Source: CAZVEV01 sp964625865
GTDB lineage: Bacteria; Planctomycetota; Phycisphaerae; SM23-33
DNA: 33,186 bases
Assembly: GCA_964625865.1 (NCBI GenBank)
Contig: CAZVEV010000037.1
Span: 1-33,186 of the forward strand
Direction of reading: 5' to 3'
Shown: in pieces, positions 22,669 to 33,186 of the stretch
How the letters are laid out: each line of letters begins with the position of its first letter
Position numbering within the stretch: the first letter of the stretch is position 1
Notes under the pieces: generated by a model
What the model was told of the DNA's origin: nothing
The model's input: the letters and a program-made list of their open reading frames with translations, nothing else
The model's database searches: none
Position numbers and translations under genes: made by a program

Positions 22669-23337
22669 ATGAACTGGAAACTTCCCAATCAGTTGACCGT
22701 GGCGAGGATAGGTTTGGCGGCGGCGTTCTTCGTCCTGCTGGGACTGTACGATCACGCCCAGCCGGTCACATCGCGGTGGCTGTTGAACTCGGCGTTCGTG
22801 CTCTACATCATCGCGGGGATCACCGACGTGCTGGACGGGTATCTCGCCCGCAAGTGGAAGATCACCTCGGCGTTCGGACGGATAAGCGATCCGGTGGTCG
22901 ACAAGGTCCTGGTCGTCGGGGCCTTCGTGATGCTCTGCGGGCGGAACTTCGCCGCCGGCCCCGGCGCCGCGGCGTTGTCGGCCTACGAGCAGGACCTGCC
23001 CTACTGGCTGACCGGCCACATGATCTCAGCCGTCCGCCCGTGGATGGTTGTCGTGATTCTCTCCCGCGAGTTCCTGATCTCCGCCGTCCGCGGCTACAGC
23101 GAGTCCCAGGGCGTGGTCTTCCCGGCCACGTCGGCGGGCAAGATCAAGATGCTCCTCCAGTCGATCGCCATCTGCACCGTGATCTACCAGATCGCCAACG
23201 TCCCGGACCCCGCCTGGGCCGTCTGGACCAAGATCATCACCGTCTGGGTCTCGGTCCTGGCCACCGTCTTCAGCGGCATAACCTACATCGGCAAGGCCCG
23301 CAAACTGCTGGTCTCGACCAAGACTGAAGACGGGTAA
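22669..23337 (+). CDS. pgsA: CDP-diacylglycerol-glycerol-3-phosphate 3-phosphatidyltransferase
   Basis: Makes phosphatidylglycerophosphate from CDP-diacylglycerol and glycerol 3-phosphate in the inner membrane. The 222-residue multi-helix protein has a perfect CDP-alcohol phosphotransferase signature (D56 G57, A60 R61, G70, D74, D78, with the expected spacing) preceded by NQLTVARIGL. D53 is the extra aspartate of this family. Helix-rich hydrophobic stretches are visible throughout. Other members of this superfamily (phosphatidylserine or cardiolipin-type synthases) share the motif, but length and the N-terminal LTVAR pattern favour PgsA. GGCGGAA precedes the ATG. Confidence 0.9.
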   Translation: MNWKLPNQLTVARIGLAAAFFVLLGLYDHAQPVTSRWLLNSAFVLYIIAGITDVLDGYLARKWKITSAFGRISDPVVDKVLVVGAFVMLCGRNFAAGPGAAALSAYEQDLPYWLTGHMISAVRPWMVVVILSREFLISAVRGYSESQGVVFPATSAGKIKMLLQSIAICTVIYQIANVPDPAWAVWTKIITVWVSVLATVFSGITYIGKARKLLVSTKTEDG

Positions 23338-23376
23338 GCGGTTCACGCGTGCAAGACTGTCGGTCGGGCATTGTAG

Positions 23377-23395
23377 AAGCGGCATCTTGCCGCTT
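23377..23395. repeat. Perfect palindrome AAGCGGCA-TCT-TGCCGCTT
   Basis: Eight-base arms with a three-base loop, within the 155-bp space between the convergent pgsA and UroD-like genes. No T-tract follows closely enough for a confident terminator call on either strand. Confidence 0.6.
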
Positions 23396-23473
23396 TGACG
23401 GGGCGCACACGCAACCTTCGCCTCTATGCGCACCGTTTGCAGGACGCGCCGTCTTCAGGCGTCCGTCACGGAA

Positions 23474-23492
23474 ACGCGGCGAGACGCCGCGT
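23474..23492. repeat. Perfect palindrome ACGCGGCG-AGA-CGCCGCGT abutting a stop codon
   Basis: Eight-base arms, three-base loop, ending on the base next to the UroD-like stop codon. It has the shape of a transcription-end hairpin for the minus-strand gene, with only TTT after it. A third pair, GGACGC/GGCGTCC, lies nearby at about 23442-23463. Confidence 0.55.
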
Positions 23493-24539
23493 CTACAGTC
23501 GTGCGGCGGCGATCAGGGCGAGGTAGTTTTCGTCGGGGACGTAGTCGGGCACGGAGTTGCCCGTGCCCAGGGCGTAGCCGCCGCGGTCGGCGGCGCGGTC
23601 GAGCATCGCCCGGGCGCGATCGTGGACGGCCTGCGGGGACGAGCGAATCACGAAGTCCACGTCGAGCCCCCCGAGCAGAGCGATGCGGCCGTGATACTGC
23701 TCGTAGGCGTCCTCGATCGGCTGGATCGCGTCCTCGTAGGAGTGCTTCGCGTCGTAGCCGATCTCGTCGATGATATCATCCATCAGGCTCGCCAGGTTCC
23801 CGCACGAATGCAGGATCGCGGGCCTGCCCGCCGCGTGGGCCGTCGCGACGATCCGCTTGTGCCACGGCACGACGTACTTCCGCATGTCGGCCGGCGAGAG
23901 CATGGGCTGCGTTCGGAAGCCCCAGTCGTCGTTGCCGATCACCGCGCCGACCGCCTCGTGGGCGAGGACCATCTCGTAGTACCGCACCAGTCGCGAGCCG
24001 ACGGCGTCGAAGATCTCGCCCGCAAGGTCCGGATCGTCCATCACGAGGTAGCAGAGGTCCTCAAAGCCGACGAGGAACGTGACGTTCTCGAGCACGCCGC
24101 AGGGGCCCTGCGAGATGATCTTCATCCCGCCGGGAAGGAAGCGGGCCAACTCGTCCAGGCGGTCGGTGGGGAAGTCGGCCGGCTCGGGCCAGCGGTAGGC
24201 TTCGAAGCTCGCCCGGTCGGTTATCACCGCCCCCTCGTTCTGCGACTGGGAGGCCTTCTTGTGAATATCGCCGTGGGCGAAGGCAAAGTCGCTGCCGATC
24301 AGCGTGACGTAGTCGAAGCCGGCGTTGGCAAAGGCGCGGATCATCAGTCGCTGATCCGCCCAGGGCTGGCCGGCAAGCTCCTCAGCCGCTTCCGGGGCGA
24401 CGGTGCGGTAGAATCGCTCGTTCATGAAGAACTCGAACAGCGTGGGCCGACCGGGCACGTCGCGGCGCAGGACCGCCAGGACGTTCTCGAAGTCGGGGGC
24501 GGTCTTGACCGGTCCCGGATACCAGCGATCGATGCTCAT
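23493..24539 (-). CDS. Uroporphyrinogen decarboxylase-fold protein (methyltransferase-like)
   Basis: 348-residue URO-D superfamily protein. True UroD enzymes of heme synthesis start with a conserved RxPVWxMRQAGR region, which is absent here, so a role in heme synthesis is unlikely. The LHSCGN stretch (H244, C246) matches the zinc-binding H-x-C of corrinoid-dependent methyltransferases such as MtaA; the expected third cysteine is not obvious near GYALGTGNS (321-329). Planctomycetes carry many such genes, often of unknown substrate. GAGGAG lies eight bases before the ATG. It follows the histidine kinase gene by 62 bp on the same strand and may be cotranscribed with it. No corrinoid protein or reactivase gene is seen in the window. 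Confidence 0.82.
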   Translation of the reverse strand: MSIDRWYPGPVKTAPDFENVLAVLRRDVPGRPTLFEFFMNERFYRTVAPEAAEELAGQPWADQRLMIRAFANAGFDYVTLIGSDFAFAHGDIHKKASQSQNEGAVITDRASFEAYRWPEPADFPTDRLDELARFLPGGMKIISQGPCGVLENVTFLVGFEDLCYLVMDDPDLAGEIFDAVGSRLVRYYEMVLAHEAVGAVIGNDDWGFRTQPMLSPADMRKYVVPWHKRIVATAHAAGRPAILHSCGNLASLMDDIIDEIGYDAKHSYEDAIQPIEDAYEQYHGRIALLGGLDVDFVIRSSPQAVHDRARAMLDRAADRGGYALGTGNSVPDYVPDENYLALIAAARL

Positions 24540-24601
24540 GCAACGGTCTCCTCAAAAGGATCGGGTGCCGTGGTACGTCTATCCGGCGCATCATAACCGT
24601 C

Positions 24602-26971
24602 TCACCCGAACACGCGGCGCAGCGCGCCGGCCAGCCGGGCCAGCTCGTAGGGCTTCTGGATGAAGGTCACCGGTCCGTCGGTGCCGAACCGGGGCGTCAC
24701 GTCCTGCTCGTCGTAGCCGCTGGAGATGATAACCGCCACGTCGGCACGGATGCGACGCAGTTCGCGATAGGCCTGCTCGCCGTCCATGCGGGGCATGGTC
24801 AGGTCCATGATCACGCAACCGATCTCGTCCCCGCGCCGCCGGTAAACATCCACCGCATCCTGTCCATCGACAGCCGTCACCACGGTCATGCCCAGTCGCT
24901 GGAGCATCGTGGTGGCGATGGTCCGCACCGACTCCTCGTCATCCACCAGCAGCACGGTTCCGGATCCTCGCCAGAGTTGGTCGGCCCGGGCCTGTGAGGC
25001 CGGGCTGACCGCCTCGTCGGCGATGGCGGGAAGGAGCACCCTGACGGTCGTGCCCTTGTTCATCTCGCTGGTAATCCTGATCGTCCCCTTGTGGCCCCTG
25101 ACGATGCCGAGCACGGCCGCCAGGCCCAGCCCGCGCCCGGTGAACTTCGTGGTGAAGAACGGATCGAAGAGCTTGGTCAGCGTCTCGGTGTCCATGCCGC
25201 AGCCGGTGTCGGCGACCTCCAGCATGACGTACGTTCCTTCGGGCAGGTCGTTGTCGAAGTACGCCTCCTGCAGGTCCTCGCGACCGGCCTGCATGGCGCC
25301 GGTGGCCACGGAGATCACGCCGTCGTTCTTGCCGATGGCGTCGGAGGCATTGGTGATCAGGTTCATGATCACCTGGCGGATTTGCGTGGCGTCGCCTCTG
25401 ATCGCGGGCAGGTCCTCGCTGAAGTCGTACCGCAGGACGGCTTTCTTCGAGACGGACACCTCGAGCATGTGCGTCATTTCCCGGACCGTCTCCGTCAGGT
25501 CGAGCGGTTCGACGACGAACCGGCCCCGGCCCGAATAGGCGAGCATTTGCCTGGCCAGTTCCGCCGCCCGTTGCGAGGCCTTCTTGATCTCGCCGAGGCT
25601 CGTGCGAATCGGAGACTCCGGCGCCGCGTCAAGCAGCGCCAGGTCCGCGTTGCCCATGATGGCCATCAACAGGTTGTTGAAATCGTGGGCGATCCCGCCG
25701 GCCAGCACGCCGAGACTCTCGAGCTTCTGAGCATGCTGGATCTGCGCCTCGAACGCGCGGTGCTCGGCCTCGGCAAGCTTGCGCGGGGTGATGTCACGGT
25801 CCACACCGCGGAAGCCCACCAGGGCGCCGGCGGCGTCCAGCACGGGCACGCAACTGGTCTCGATCGTAACCGGCGTGCCGTCTTTGTGGTGAACAACGTT
25901 CTCCAGGGCCACAATCGGCTGGCAGGCCTCGACGGCCCTGTGGAAGATCGACGACACGCGATCCGCTTCTTCGGGGGACATCAGATCGAAGGGAGTCTTG
26001 CCCACCACCTCCTCCGGCGTGTAGCCCAGCAGGTCGGTGAGCATGGGGCTGGAATACGTATAGACGCCGTCGGCGTCCACTTCCCATATCCAGTCGCTGG
26101 AACTCTCGACCAGATCGCGGAACCGCTGCTCGCTGTCCCGCAGGTCCGCCATGCGGTCCCGGATGGCACGCTGCATGGTGGCGAAACTCCTGGACAGCGT
26201 CGTCAGTTCTCGCGTGCCGCCCACGTCGACCCGCTGGTCGAGATCACCCTCGGCGATCTGCTCGGTCACGTGCGTGAGCCGCCCGATCGGGGCCGACAGC
26301 GACCGCGACAACACGTAGCCCAGGCCGATCACCGGCAGCATCAGCGCCACCCCGACGGCCAGCCCTTCCAGGATCGTCTGGCGAATCATCGTCGACAGTT
26401 CACCGAGATTGACGCTGGCGCCGAAGATATACGTCCGCCCATGGACGTCCTTGAAGGGGACCAGCACCATCCGTCCCTCACCCCACTCGTTGTGAAACGT
26501 GGAGTGCTGCGTCTTCATGGTCGTCCGTGCATCGGCGAACGACTCGGGGTCCCGATGCGCTTCCAGGAACCATGCGTGCCGCGAGACGGCGGGGTCCTGG
26601 TTCTTCTCGACGGACGTTGCGGTGGTGAAGACGACGTCATCCTTGCCGTCCTTATCCTTGTCGAGAACCATCACGCTCCAAAGATAGCTCAGATCCAGCT
26701 CGACGCACAGGGCGTCAAACCGGCGGACCGTATCGAGAAACTGCTCGCGCGACACCGAGGCCTCGTCGACGATTCGGTCGTGGTAGTCCGGCGGGAGCAT
26801 CGCCTTGGCACCGTGAGCCGCGGTCAGCAGCTTGGCGTCGACCGACCGAAGCAGCCCCGCCCGGCGGCCGTGGATCATTAGCACGCAATACGTGCCCGAC
26901 GTGGCCGTGATCGTGACGATCATGGCCAACAGGATCTTCGTTCGAATGCTTCGCCTGGCAAGAAACGCCAT
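24602..26971 (-). CDS. Membrane-bound hybrid histidine kinase with PAS and receiver domains
   Basis: 789-residue sensor kinase. Order: membrane helix about 12-32; extracytoplasmic sensor domain about 33-196, possibly Cache-like; second helix about 197-222; HAMP linker to about 275; PAS domain about 280-395; HisKA with phospho-accepting H429 (GGIAHDFNNLL); ATPase with N537, DTGCGMD (588-594) and GRGLGLA (612-618); receiver domain from about 670 with acidic D679, phosphorylated D723 (IMDLTMP) and K773. The sensor domain includes the acidic loop DKDKDGKDD (104-112), like a calcium-binding loop lacking the final glutamate. No separate output regulator is encoded in the window, so downstream targets are unknown. 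A near-consensus promoter ends only eight bases before the ATG. Confidence 0.93.
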   Translation of the reverse strand: MAFLARRSIRTKILLAMIVTITATSGTYCVLMIHGRRAGLLRSVDAKLLTAAHGAKAMLPPDYHDRIVDEASVSREQFLDTVRRFDALCVELDLSYLWSVMVLDKDKDGKDDVVFTTATSVEKNQDPAVSRHAWFLEAHRDPESFADARTTMKTQHSTFHNEWGEGRMVLVPFKDVHGRTYIFGASVNLGELSTMIRQTILEGLAVGVALMLPVIGLGYVLSRSLSAPIGRLTHVTEQIAEGDLDQRVDVGGTRELTTLSRSFATMQRAIRDRMADLRDSEQRFRDLVESSSDWIWEVDADGVYTYSSPMLTDLLGYTPEEVVGKTPFDLMSPEEADRVSSIFHRAVEACQPIVALENVVHHKDGTPVTIETSCVPVLDAAGALVGFRGVDRDITPRKLAEAEHRAFEAQIQHAQKLESLGVLAGGIAHDFNNLLMAIMGNADLALLDAAPESPIRTSLGEIKKASQRAAELARQMLAYSGRGRFVVEPLDLTETVREMTHMLEVSVSKKAVLRYDFSEDLPAIRGDATQIRQVIMNLITNASDAIGKNDGVISVATGAMQAGREDLQEAYFDNDLPEGTYVMLEVADTGCGMDTETLTKLFDPFFTTKFTGRGLGLAAVLGIVRGHKGTIRITSEMNKGTTVRVLLPAIADEAVSPASQARADQLWRGSGTVLLVDDEESVRTIATTMLQRLGMTVVTAVDGQDAVDVYRRRGDEIGCVIMDLTMPRMDGEQAYRELRRIRADVAVIISSGYDEQDVTPRFGTDGPVTFIQKPYELARLAGALRRVFG

Positions 26972-26979
26972 GTCTTCAC

Positions 26980-27008
26980 TAGATACGCCACGGGCAGCGG
27001 CGTGTCAA
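26980..27008 (-). promoter_or_regulatory. Consensus promoter of the histidine kinase, start site at or next to ATG
   Basis: Minus-strand TTGACA (27003-27008) is separated by exactly 17 bases from TATCTA (26980-26985), and the ATG begins eight bases after the -10. The transcript would therefore have almost no 5' leader. Confidence 0.7.
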
Positions 27009-27082
27009 TGACGGCAAGAGATCCCGGCGCAGAGGGGAAGCGGTTGGTTTTCAGCGGAAGTGGCCCCCGGCGGGTGTCGTGG

Positions 27083-27156
27083 TTTGCGGAGCGAAGCGGG
27101 GCAACCACGCGGTGTGGCCGTCGAGACAAGGTGGTTGCTCCGCTTCGCTCCGCAGA
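27083..27156. repeat. Palindromic repeat with 26-base arms (GCGGAGCGAAGCGG type)
   Basis: Left arm 27083-27108 and right arm 27131-27156 are inverted copies with two mismatches around a 22-base loop. Each arm holds GCGGAGCGAAGCGG followed by CAACCAC. The 352-bp space between the histidine kinase and the next minus-strand gene holds this element, a further 6-base-arm hairpin at 27269-27286, and no gene I can support. Confidence 0.8.
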
Positions 27157-27268
27157 CGACGGCACCGGGCGTCCCGGCCAAGCTCCATAGACGCCCCGTA
27201 GCCGCATGCCGCGCTTCTACTCACCTGTTACCCCTTCGGCCGCCCGATCGTCGCTCAGGCCGCCTCCT

Positions 27269-27286
27269 GACGCCTGCCAGGGCGTC
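27269..27286. repeat. Short palindrome GACGCC...GGCGTC downstream of the kinase-like membrane gene
   Basis: Six-base arms with a six-base loop, 37 bp past the stop of the 887-residue gene. It may act as a 3' end structure; no T-tract is seen. Confidence 0.4.
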
Positions 27287-27323
27287 CGGCTGGGCTCGGA
27301 GACACCACCGCCGAGATCGGGAA

Positions 27324-29987
27324 TCACTGCCCCGGTTTGAGCACGGGCTCGGGGGCGGGGGCGGTCGCTTCCGCGATCAGCGCCCCGCAGACAGCCAGCA
27401 GCGGGAACCAGAACGCACGCCATGCCAGGGCGAGCAAGGCGTACTTGCTCTGGGACTCGCCCCCGGTGGCTGCCGCGATCGCTGTCGCGCTGTTGACAAA
27501 TGCGCCTTGGATGACGGCCATGTTGGCGCCCGCGGCGAGGATGCCCAGCACCAGACCACAGACGGCGGCCAGCTTGACCCGCATGCCCACCGTGCCCCCG
27601 CGGGCCCACTTGGCAATCTCGGCCCCCATCAGCAGCGCCGGGAAGGGCGCCAGCAGCCACAGGGCCCCGAGCGTGGGCACGCGCCCGGTCTGGTGGATGA
27701 AGACGCTATCGATCAGCGCCCAGGCGCCGGCCGCCAGGAGCACGATCGGCACGGCGTGCCAGATGCGCGCCGCGACGTCTTGACGCGCACGGGCGATCTT
27801 CTTCATGCGACGACGAATCGTCAGCGGGCGGTTGTAGAACAGGTCGAACACGCCGTGCTCGGCCAGCGCGCCCTGCTCGCCAAAGACCGGGATGATATGC
27901 ACCGCCCCGGTCGCCCAGTGACCGGCCATGAACCGCGCCAGAGCCGGATAGCGATTGGCCATCTGGATCGGGAACGCGAGGTACCCGATGTACTTGAAGA
28001 AGCCCAGGAACACCGCGATGTTGTAGTCCTTGAAGTTCCGCTCGCGGATGACGAGGTACAGCACGTAGAGCCCTCGGCACAGCGAGCCGGGGGAGATCGG
28101 CGTGATCTGGAAGGCCACCAGGATAGTGCCCACCGCCGCGGTAGCTTGCATCGGCGACAACTCCGGATGCATCCGGACGTAGATCCACGCGACGGCGACC
28201 GAGACGATCTGGGTGACCGGCAGGGTGCAGACGTGGACGGCGAGGCTCTTGAGGTATTTCTGGATGAACGGTTCCTTGATTCGCGACTCGATGGTGGCGT
28301 AATCCTCGTCGCTGAGCATGCCGTTTCGCCGGCCTTCGGCGAGCATATCTCTCAGCCACTGCTCGCGGGCCTCGGCGTCGAAGTACAGCCGCACGGGGCG
28401 GACGAAGATGTAGGCCAACTTGGCCCGGAAGAAGGACCAGTCCGTAAACGCCCTGTGGAGTCCTGCCGGCAACAGCGCCAGGGGCCGGTGACAGACATAT
28501 CGCCACGGCTGGGCGGCTACGCCCTCGGCGGTCTTGGCCGTCATGCGCCCCGCGCGGTGCCATGCGATGACGCTCTCGGCGATGCGGCCCAGAACGGCCC
28601 GAACGAGATAGCTCGGACTGGTCACGACGCGGCGGTAGTGCGTGCGATAGTCGGCGCGCCCGATCAGCCGGACGGCCAGTTTGCCCACGAGCGAACCGGC
28701 GATGAGCACGCCGATCGCACAGCCGGCCGCCGCGGCCCAGTGGACCGCCGGATTGCCCCACAGGGCGATCAGCACGCCCACCGCGCCGGCCAGCGCCATC
28801 AACGGAATCAGCGTGACCAGGCCGAACATCATCGTCAGCAGTCTGCTGCGTCCCAGGCGCTCGGCGCAGGGCTCGTCGACGATGTTCCGCACGCGCCAGC
28901 CGGTGACGGCACTGTCGAGTATCGTGCCCCACAGGCGGCGGCTGTACAGCAGGTGGACGTGGTTGTGCGTGACGTCGGGCAGCGAGTCGCGATAGATGCG
29001 TTCGGCGTCTTTCAGCTCGGCCATCGCGGGGGCCATGTCGGCAAACGTCTCGGGATTCGCCTCGACGAAGGCTTCGAGCCTCGCCAGGTTGCCCCTGTCG
29101 AACTGGACCAGCGAGCCGCGGGCGAGGCCCTTGAAGATCAACGGCACGTCGCCGGGGGCCATCGGCAGGAAGGGCAGCAGGGCCAGTCCCGCGCGGAAAT
29201 CGACCGCCGTCAGCCCCGCCGCCGGGTCGCCCTCGCAGTCCAGGCGCTTCAGGACGTTGGGCTGGCTCTTGCAGGTCCACCACTCGTACTGGCGGGCGAA
29301 CTCGTGGGCGCCGACCTCGTGCAGCATGCGGACGAAGTCGGCCATGAACGCCTTCTTCGCGCGGTACTCGGGCGAGTTGACCCCGTCTTCGCTCGCCCCC
29401 GGGCGCCACGCCTTGCGCAGGTCGAGCCTGTCGTCGACCTCGAACCGCCACGTCCGCCCGGCGACCCATTCGCTGATCTCGCCGCAGGAGCCGATTCTCT
29501 CGTCGACGAAGGTGGCCAGGATATCCACGACGGCCTGCTCGGAGCCCATTCGCAGGCCCGCGGCACGTCGGATGAACTTCTGCCACAGCGCCCCGGCCCG
29601 TGCGGCGGCGGGGTTGGTCTGCAACTGGAACGGGCCCTGGAAGCCGATGGCGTAGATGCGATCGCGGAACTTTTTCGCGCCGGCCGACGGGGGCACGAGG
29701 ATCTTTATCGCGTAGGTCCCGCCGACCTCCAGGCCCGGAATCTCGCCGTCGGGAGCGTCAATGCCTGTAACGTTGACGCGATAGACCTGCCCCGCGAACC
29801 CCCCGCCGACGAACTTGTCGACGGTCATTCGCACCGTCGCCCCCGCGGCCGGCGCCACGCCGGTGACCTCGTACGTCAACTCCGTCCCCGCATCGTAATG
29901 CTCGATGCGCATGGGGCGGGCCAGCTCGGCGCGGTCGAACGCCTCGCCCAGACGCTTGCAGGTTTCCACGGAATACTCTACTGCCAT
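27324..29987 (-). CDS. 887-residue protein: kinase-like N-terminal domain joined to multi-pass membrane region
   Basis: No family I can name with certainty. The N-terminal 340 residues look like a degenerate protein-kinase fold: a glycine-rich loop GGGFAGQVYRV (61-71), a VAIK-like lysine in YAIKIL (K95), an Asn in PNVL (N244) and a DFG-like VDFRAG (D263). Where the catalytic aspartate should precede the Asn, the sequence is WTCKSQPN, so catalysis may be lost or altered. The rest contains about ten hydrophobic segments, the first at about 386-410 and 415-438, others near 588-604, 616-640, 652-676, 744-763, 772-790 and 803-822, and an ISPGSL stretch that faintly recalls flippase-like proteins. 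ATG 29987 follows AAGGAC. It stands alone on this strand and is divergent from carB. Role unknown; membrane-bound signalling or lipid handling are guesses. Confidence 0.8.
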   Translation of the reverse strand: MAVEYSVETCKRLGEAFDRAELARPMRIEHYDAGTELTYEVTGVAPAAGATVRMTVDKFVGGGFAGQVYRVNVTGIDAPDGEIPGLEVGGTYAIKILVPPSAGAKKFRDRIYAIGFQGPFQLQTNPAAARAGALWQKFIRRAAGLRMGSEQAVVDILATFVDERIGSCGEISEWVAGRTWRFEVDDRLDLRKAWRPGASEDGVNSPEYRAKKAFMADFVRMLHEVGAHEFARQYEWWTCKSQPNVLKRLDCEGDPAAGLTAVDFRAGLALLPFLPMAPGDVPLIFKGLARGSLVQFDRGNLARLEAFVEANPETFADMAPAMAELKDAERIYRDSLPDVTHNHVHLLYSRRLWGTILDSAVTGWRVRNIVDEPCAERLGRSRLLTMMFGLVTLIPLMALAGAVGVLIALWGNPAVHWAAAAGCAIGVLIAGSLVGKLAVRLIGRADYRTHYRRVVTSPSYLVRAVLGRIAESVIAWHRAGRMTAKTAEGVAAQPWRYVCHRPLALLPAGLHRAFTDWSFFRAKLAYIFVRPVRLYFDAEAREQWLRDMLAEGRRNGMLSDEDYATIESRIKEPFIQKYLKSLAVHVCTLPVTQIVSVAVAWIYVRMHPELSPMQATAAVGTILVAFQITPISPGSLCRGLYVLYLVIRERNFKDYNIAVFLGFFKYIGYLAFPIQMANRYPALARFMAGHWATGAVHIIPVFGEQGALAEHGVFDLFYNRPLTIRRRMKKIARARQDVAARIWHAVPIVLLAAGAWALIDSVFIHQTGRVPTLGALWLLAPFPALLMGAEIAKWARGGTVGMRVKLAAVCGLVLGILAAGANMAVIQGAFVNSATAIAAATGGESQSKYALLALAWRAFWFPLLAVCGALIAEATAPAPEPVLKPGQ

Positions 29988-30187
29988 AACCGGTCCTTGA
30001 CTCTCAGTAACACACTACGCCGCCCCGGGCGCGCAGGTTCTGCGGCATCCCAGCCGGATGCATTTCCCGCCCAACGGCACGGGTGATACTCTTATCGTCC
30101 ACACCGACGGGCAACTCTTGCGAAGTTCTCACCCGATGACGCGAGGCGCCAAGCCAAACGACGGGCGCGACCGTATCGAGCGCGCCC

Positions 30188-30216
30188 TTGCCTTCGCCCG
30201 CCATCCATGCTATCTT
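30188..30216 (+). promoter_or_regulatory. Likely promoter of carB
   Basis: TTGCCT (30188-30193), 17-base spacer, TATCTT (30211-30216). The leader to the preferred start is about 60 bases. The 294-bp space between the divergent genes is otherwise without visible genes. Confidence 0.5.
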
Positions 30217-30281
30217 CCGGCGATTTTGGACGGATTGGACGTGCAATGTCTGCGCGCCGAGCCGGCCGCAAGGAACGGATG

Positions 30282-33186
<2,905 letters not shown>

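Noticed and set aside
27060..30086. 1008-codon open frame on the plus strand opposite the 887-residue gene
   Set aside because: The minus-strand frame has membrane helices and kinase-like motifs and a ribosome binding site; the plus frame has shadow composition and crosses an intergenic palindrome.

Overview
The window is GC-rich, densely coded bacterial chromosome with one short run of Ns at 9203-9212, so it is probably a scaffold from a draft or metagenome-derived genome. The gene mix suggests a planctomycete-like bacterium, perhaps Phycisphaerae: a Tat-exported sulfatase beside a GH127 arabinofuranosidase, a sialidase-like protein, a DUF58/BatA pair, a uroporphyrinogen-decarboxylase-like protein and intergenic spaces filled with short palindromes. 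This placement is inference. I see no rRNA, tRNA, CRISPR array, transposase or phage gene.

Layout. 1-3803 (+): sulfatase and GH127 enzyme, a small polysaccharide-degradation pair. 3933-7766 (+): rsmD, a DUF58 protein and a BatA-like VWA membrane protein, joined by 8-bp and 4-bp overlaps. 7894-9114 (+): CCA-adding enzyme, then G/C homopolymers and the gap. 9292-14871 (-): the fatty-acid and phospholipid operon, transcribed rpmF-plsX-fabH-fabD-fabG-acpP-fabF, with a consensus promoter before rpmF and a second before acpP. 15034-17712 (-): alaS with a strong promoter. 17847-18153: a Mth938-family gene fragment cut off by a palindromic repeat. 18176-20071: divergent FxLYD-like membrane protein and sialidase. 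20299-20889 (-): CsgG-like lipoprotein. 21258-23337 (+): rimO and pgsA. 23493-26971 (-): hybrid histidine kinase followed by a UroD-like protein. 27324-29987 (-): an 887-residue protein that looks like a degenerate kinase fold joined to many membrane helices. 30282-33186 (+): carB, cut by the window end.

How it works together. Most genes are housekeeping: tRNA 3' ends and alanine charging, rRNA and ribosomal protein modification, fatty-acid elongation feeding PlsX and PgsA, and carbamoyl phosphate synthesis. The accessory part is glycan degradation plus sensing.

Most notable points. (1) FabF has proline where the second catalytic histidine of KAS I/II enzymes is expected. (2) The 887-residue kinase-like membrane protein belongs to no family I can name. 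(3) A Mth938-family gene ends exactly where a palindromic repeat begins. (4) Nearly every intergenic space carries a different short palindrome or tandem word, and a heptamer repeat also lies in frame inside carB. (5) The histidine kinase, cca and rimO have -10 boxes only 6-8 nt from the start codon, implying leaderless or nearly leaderless mRNAs.
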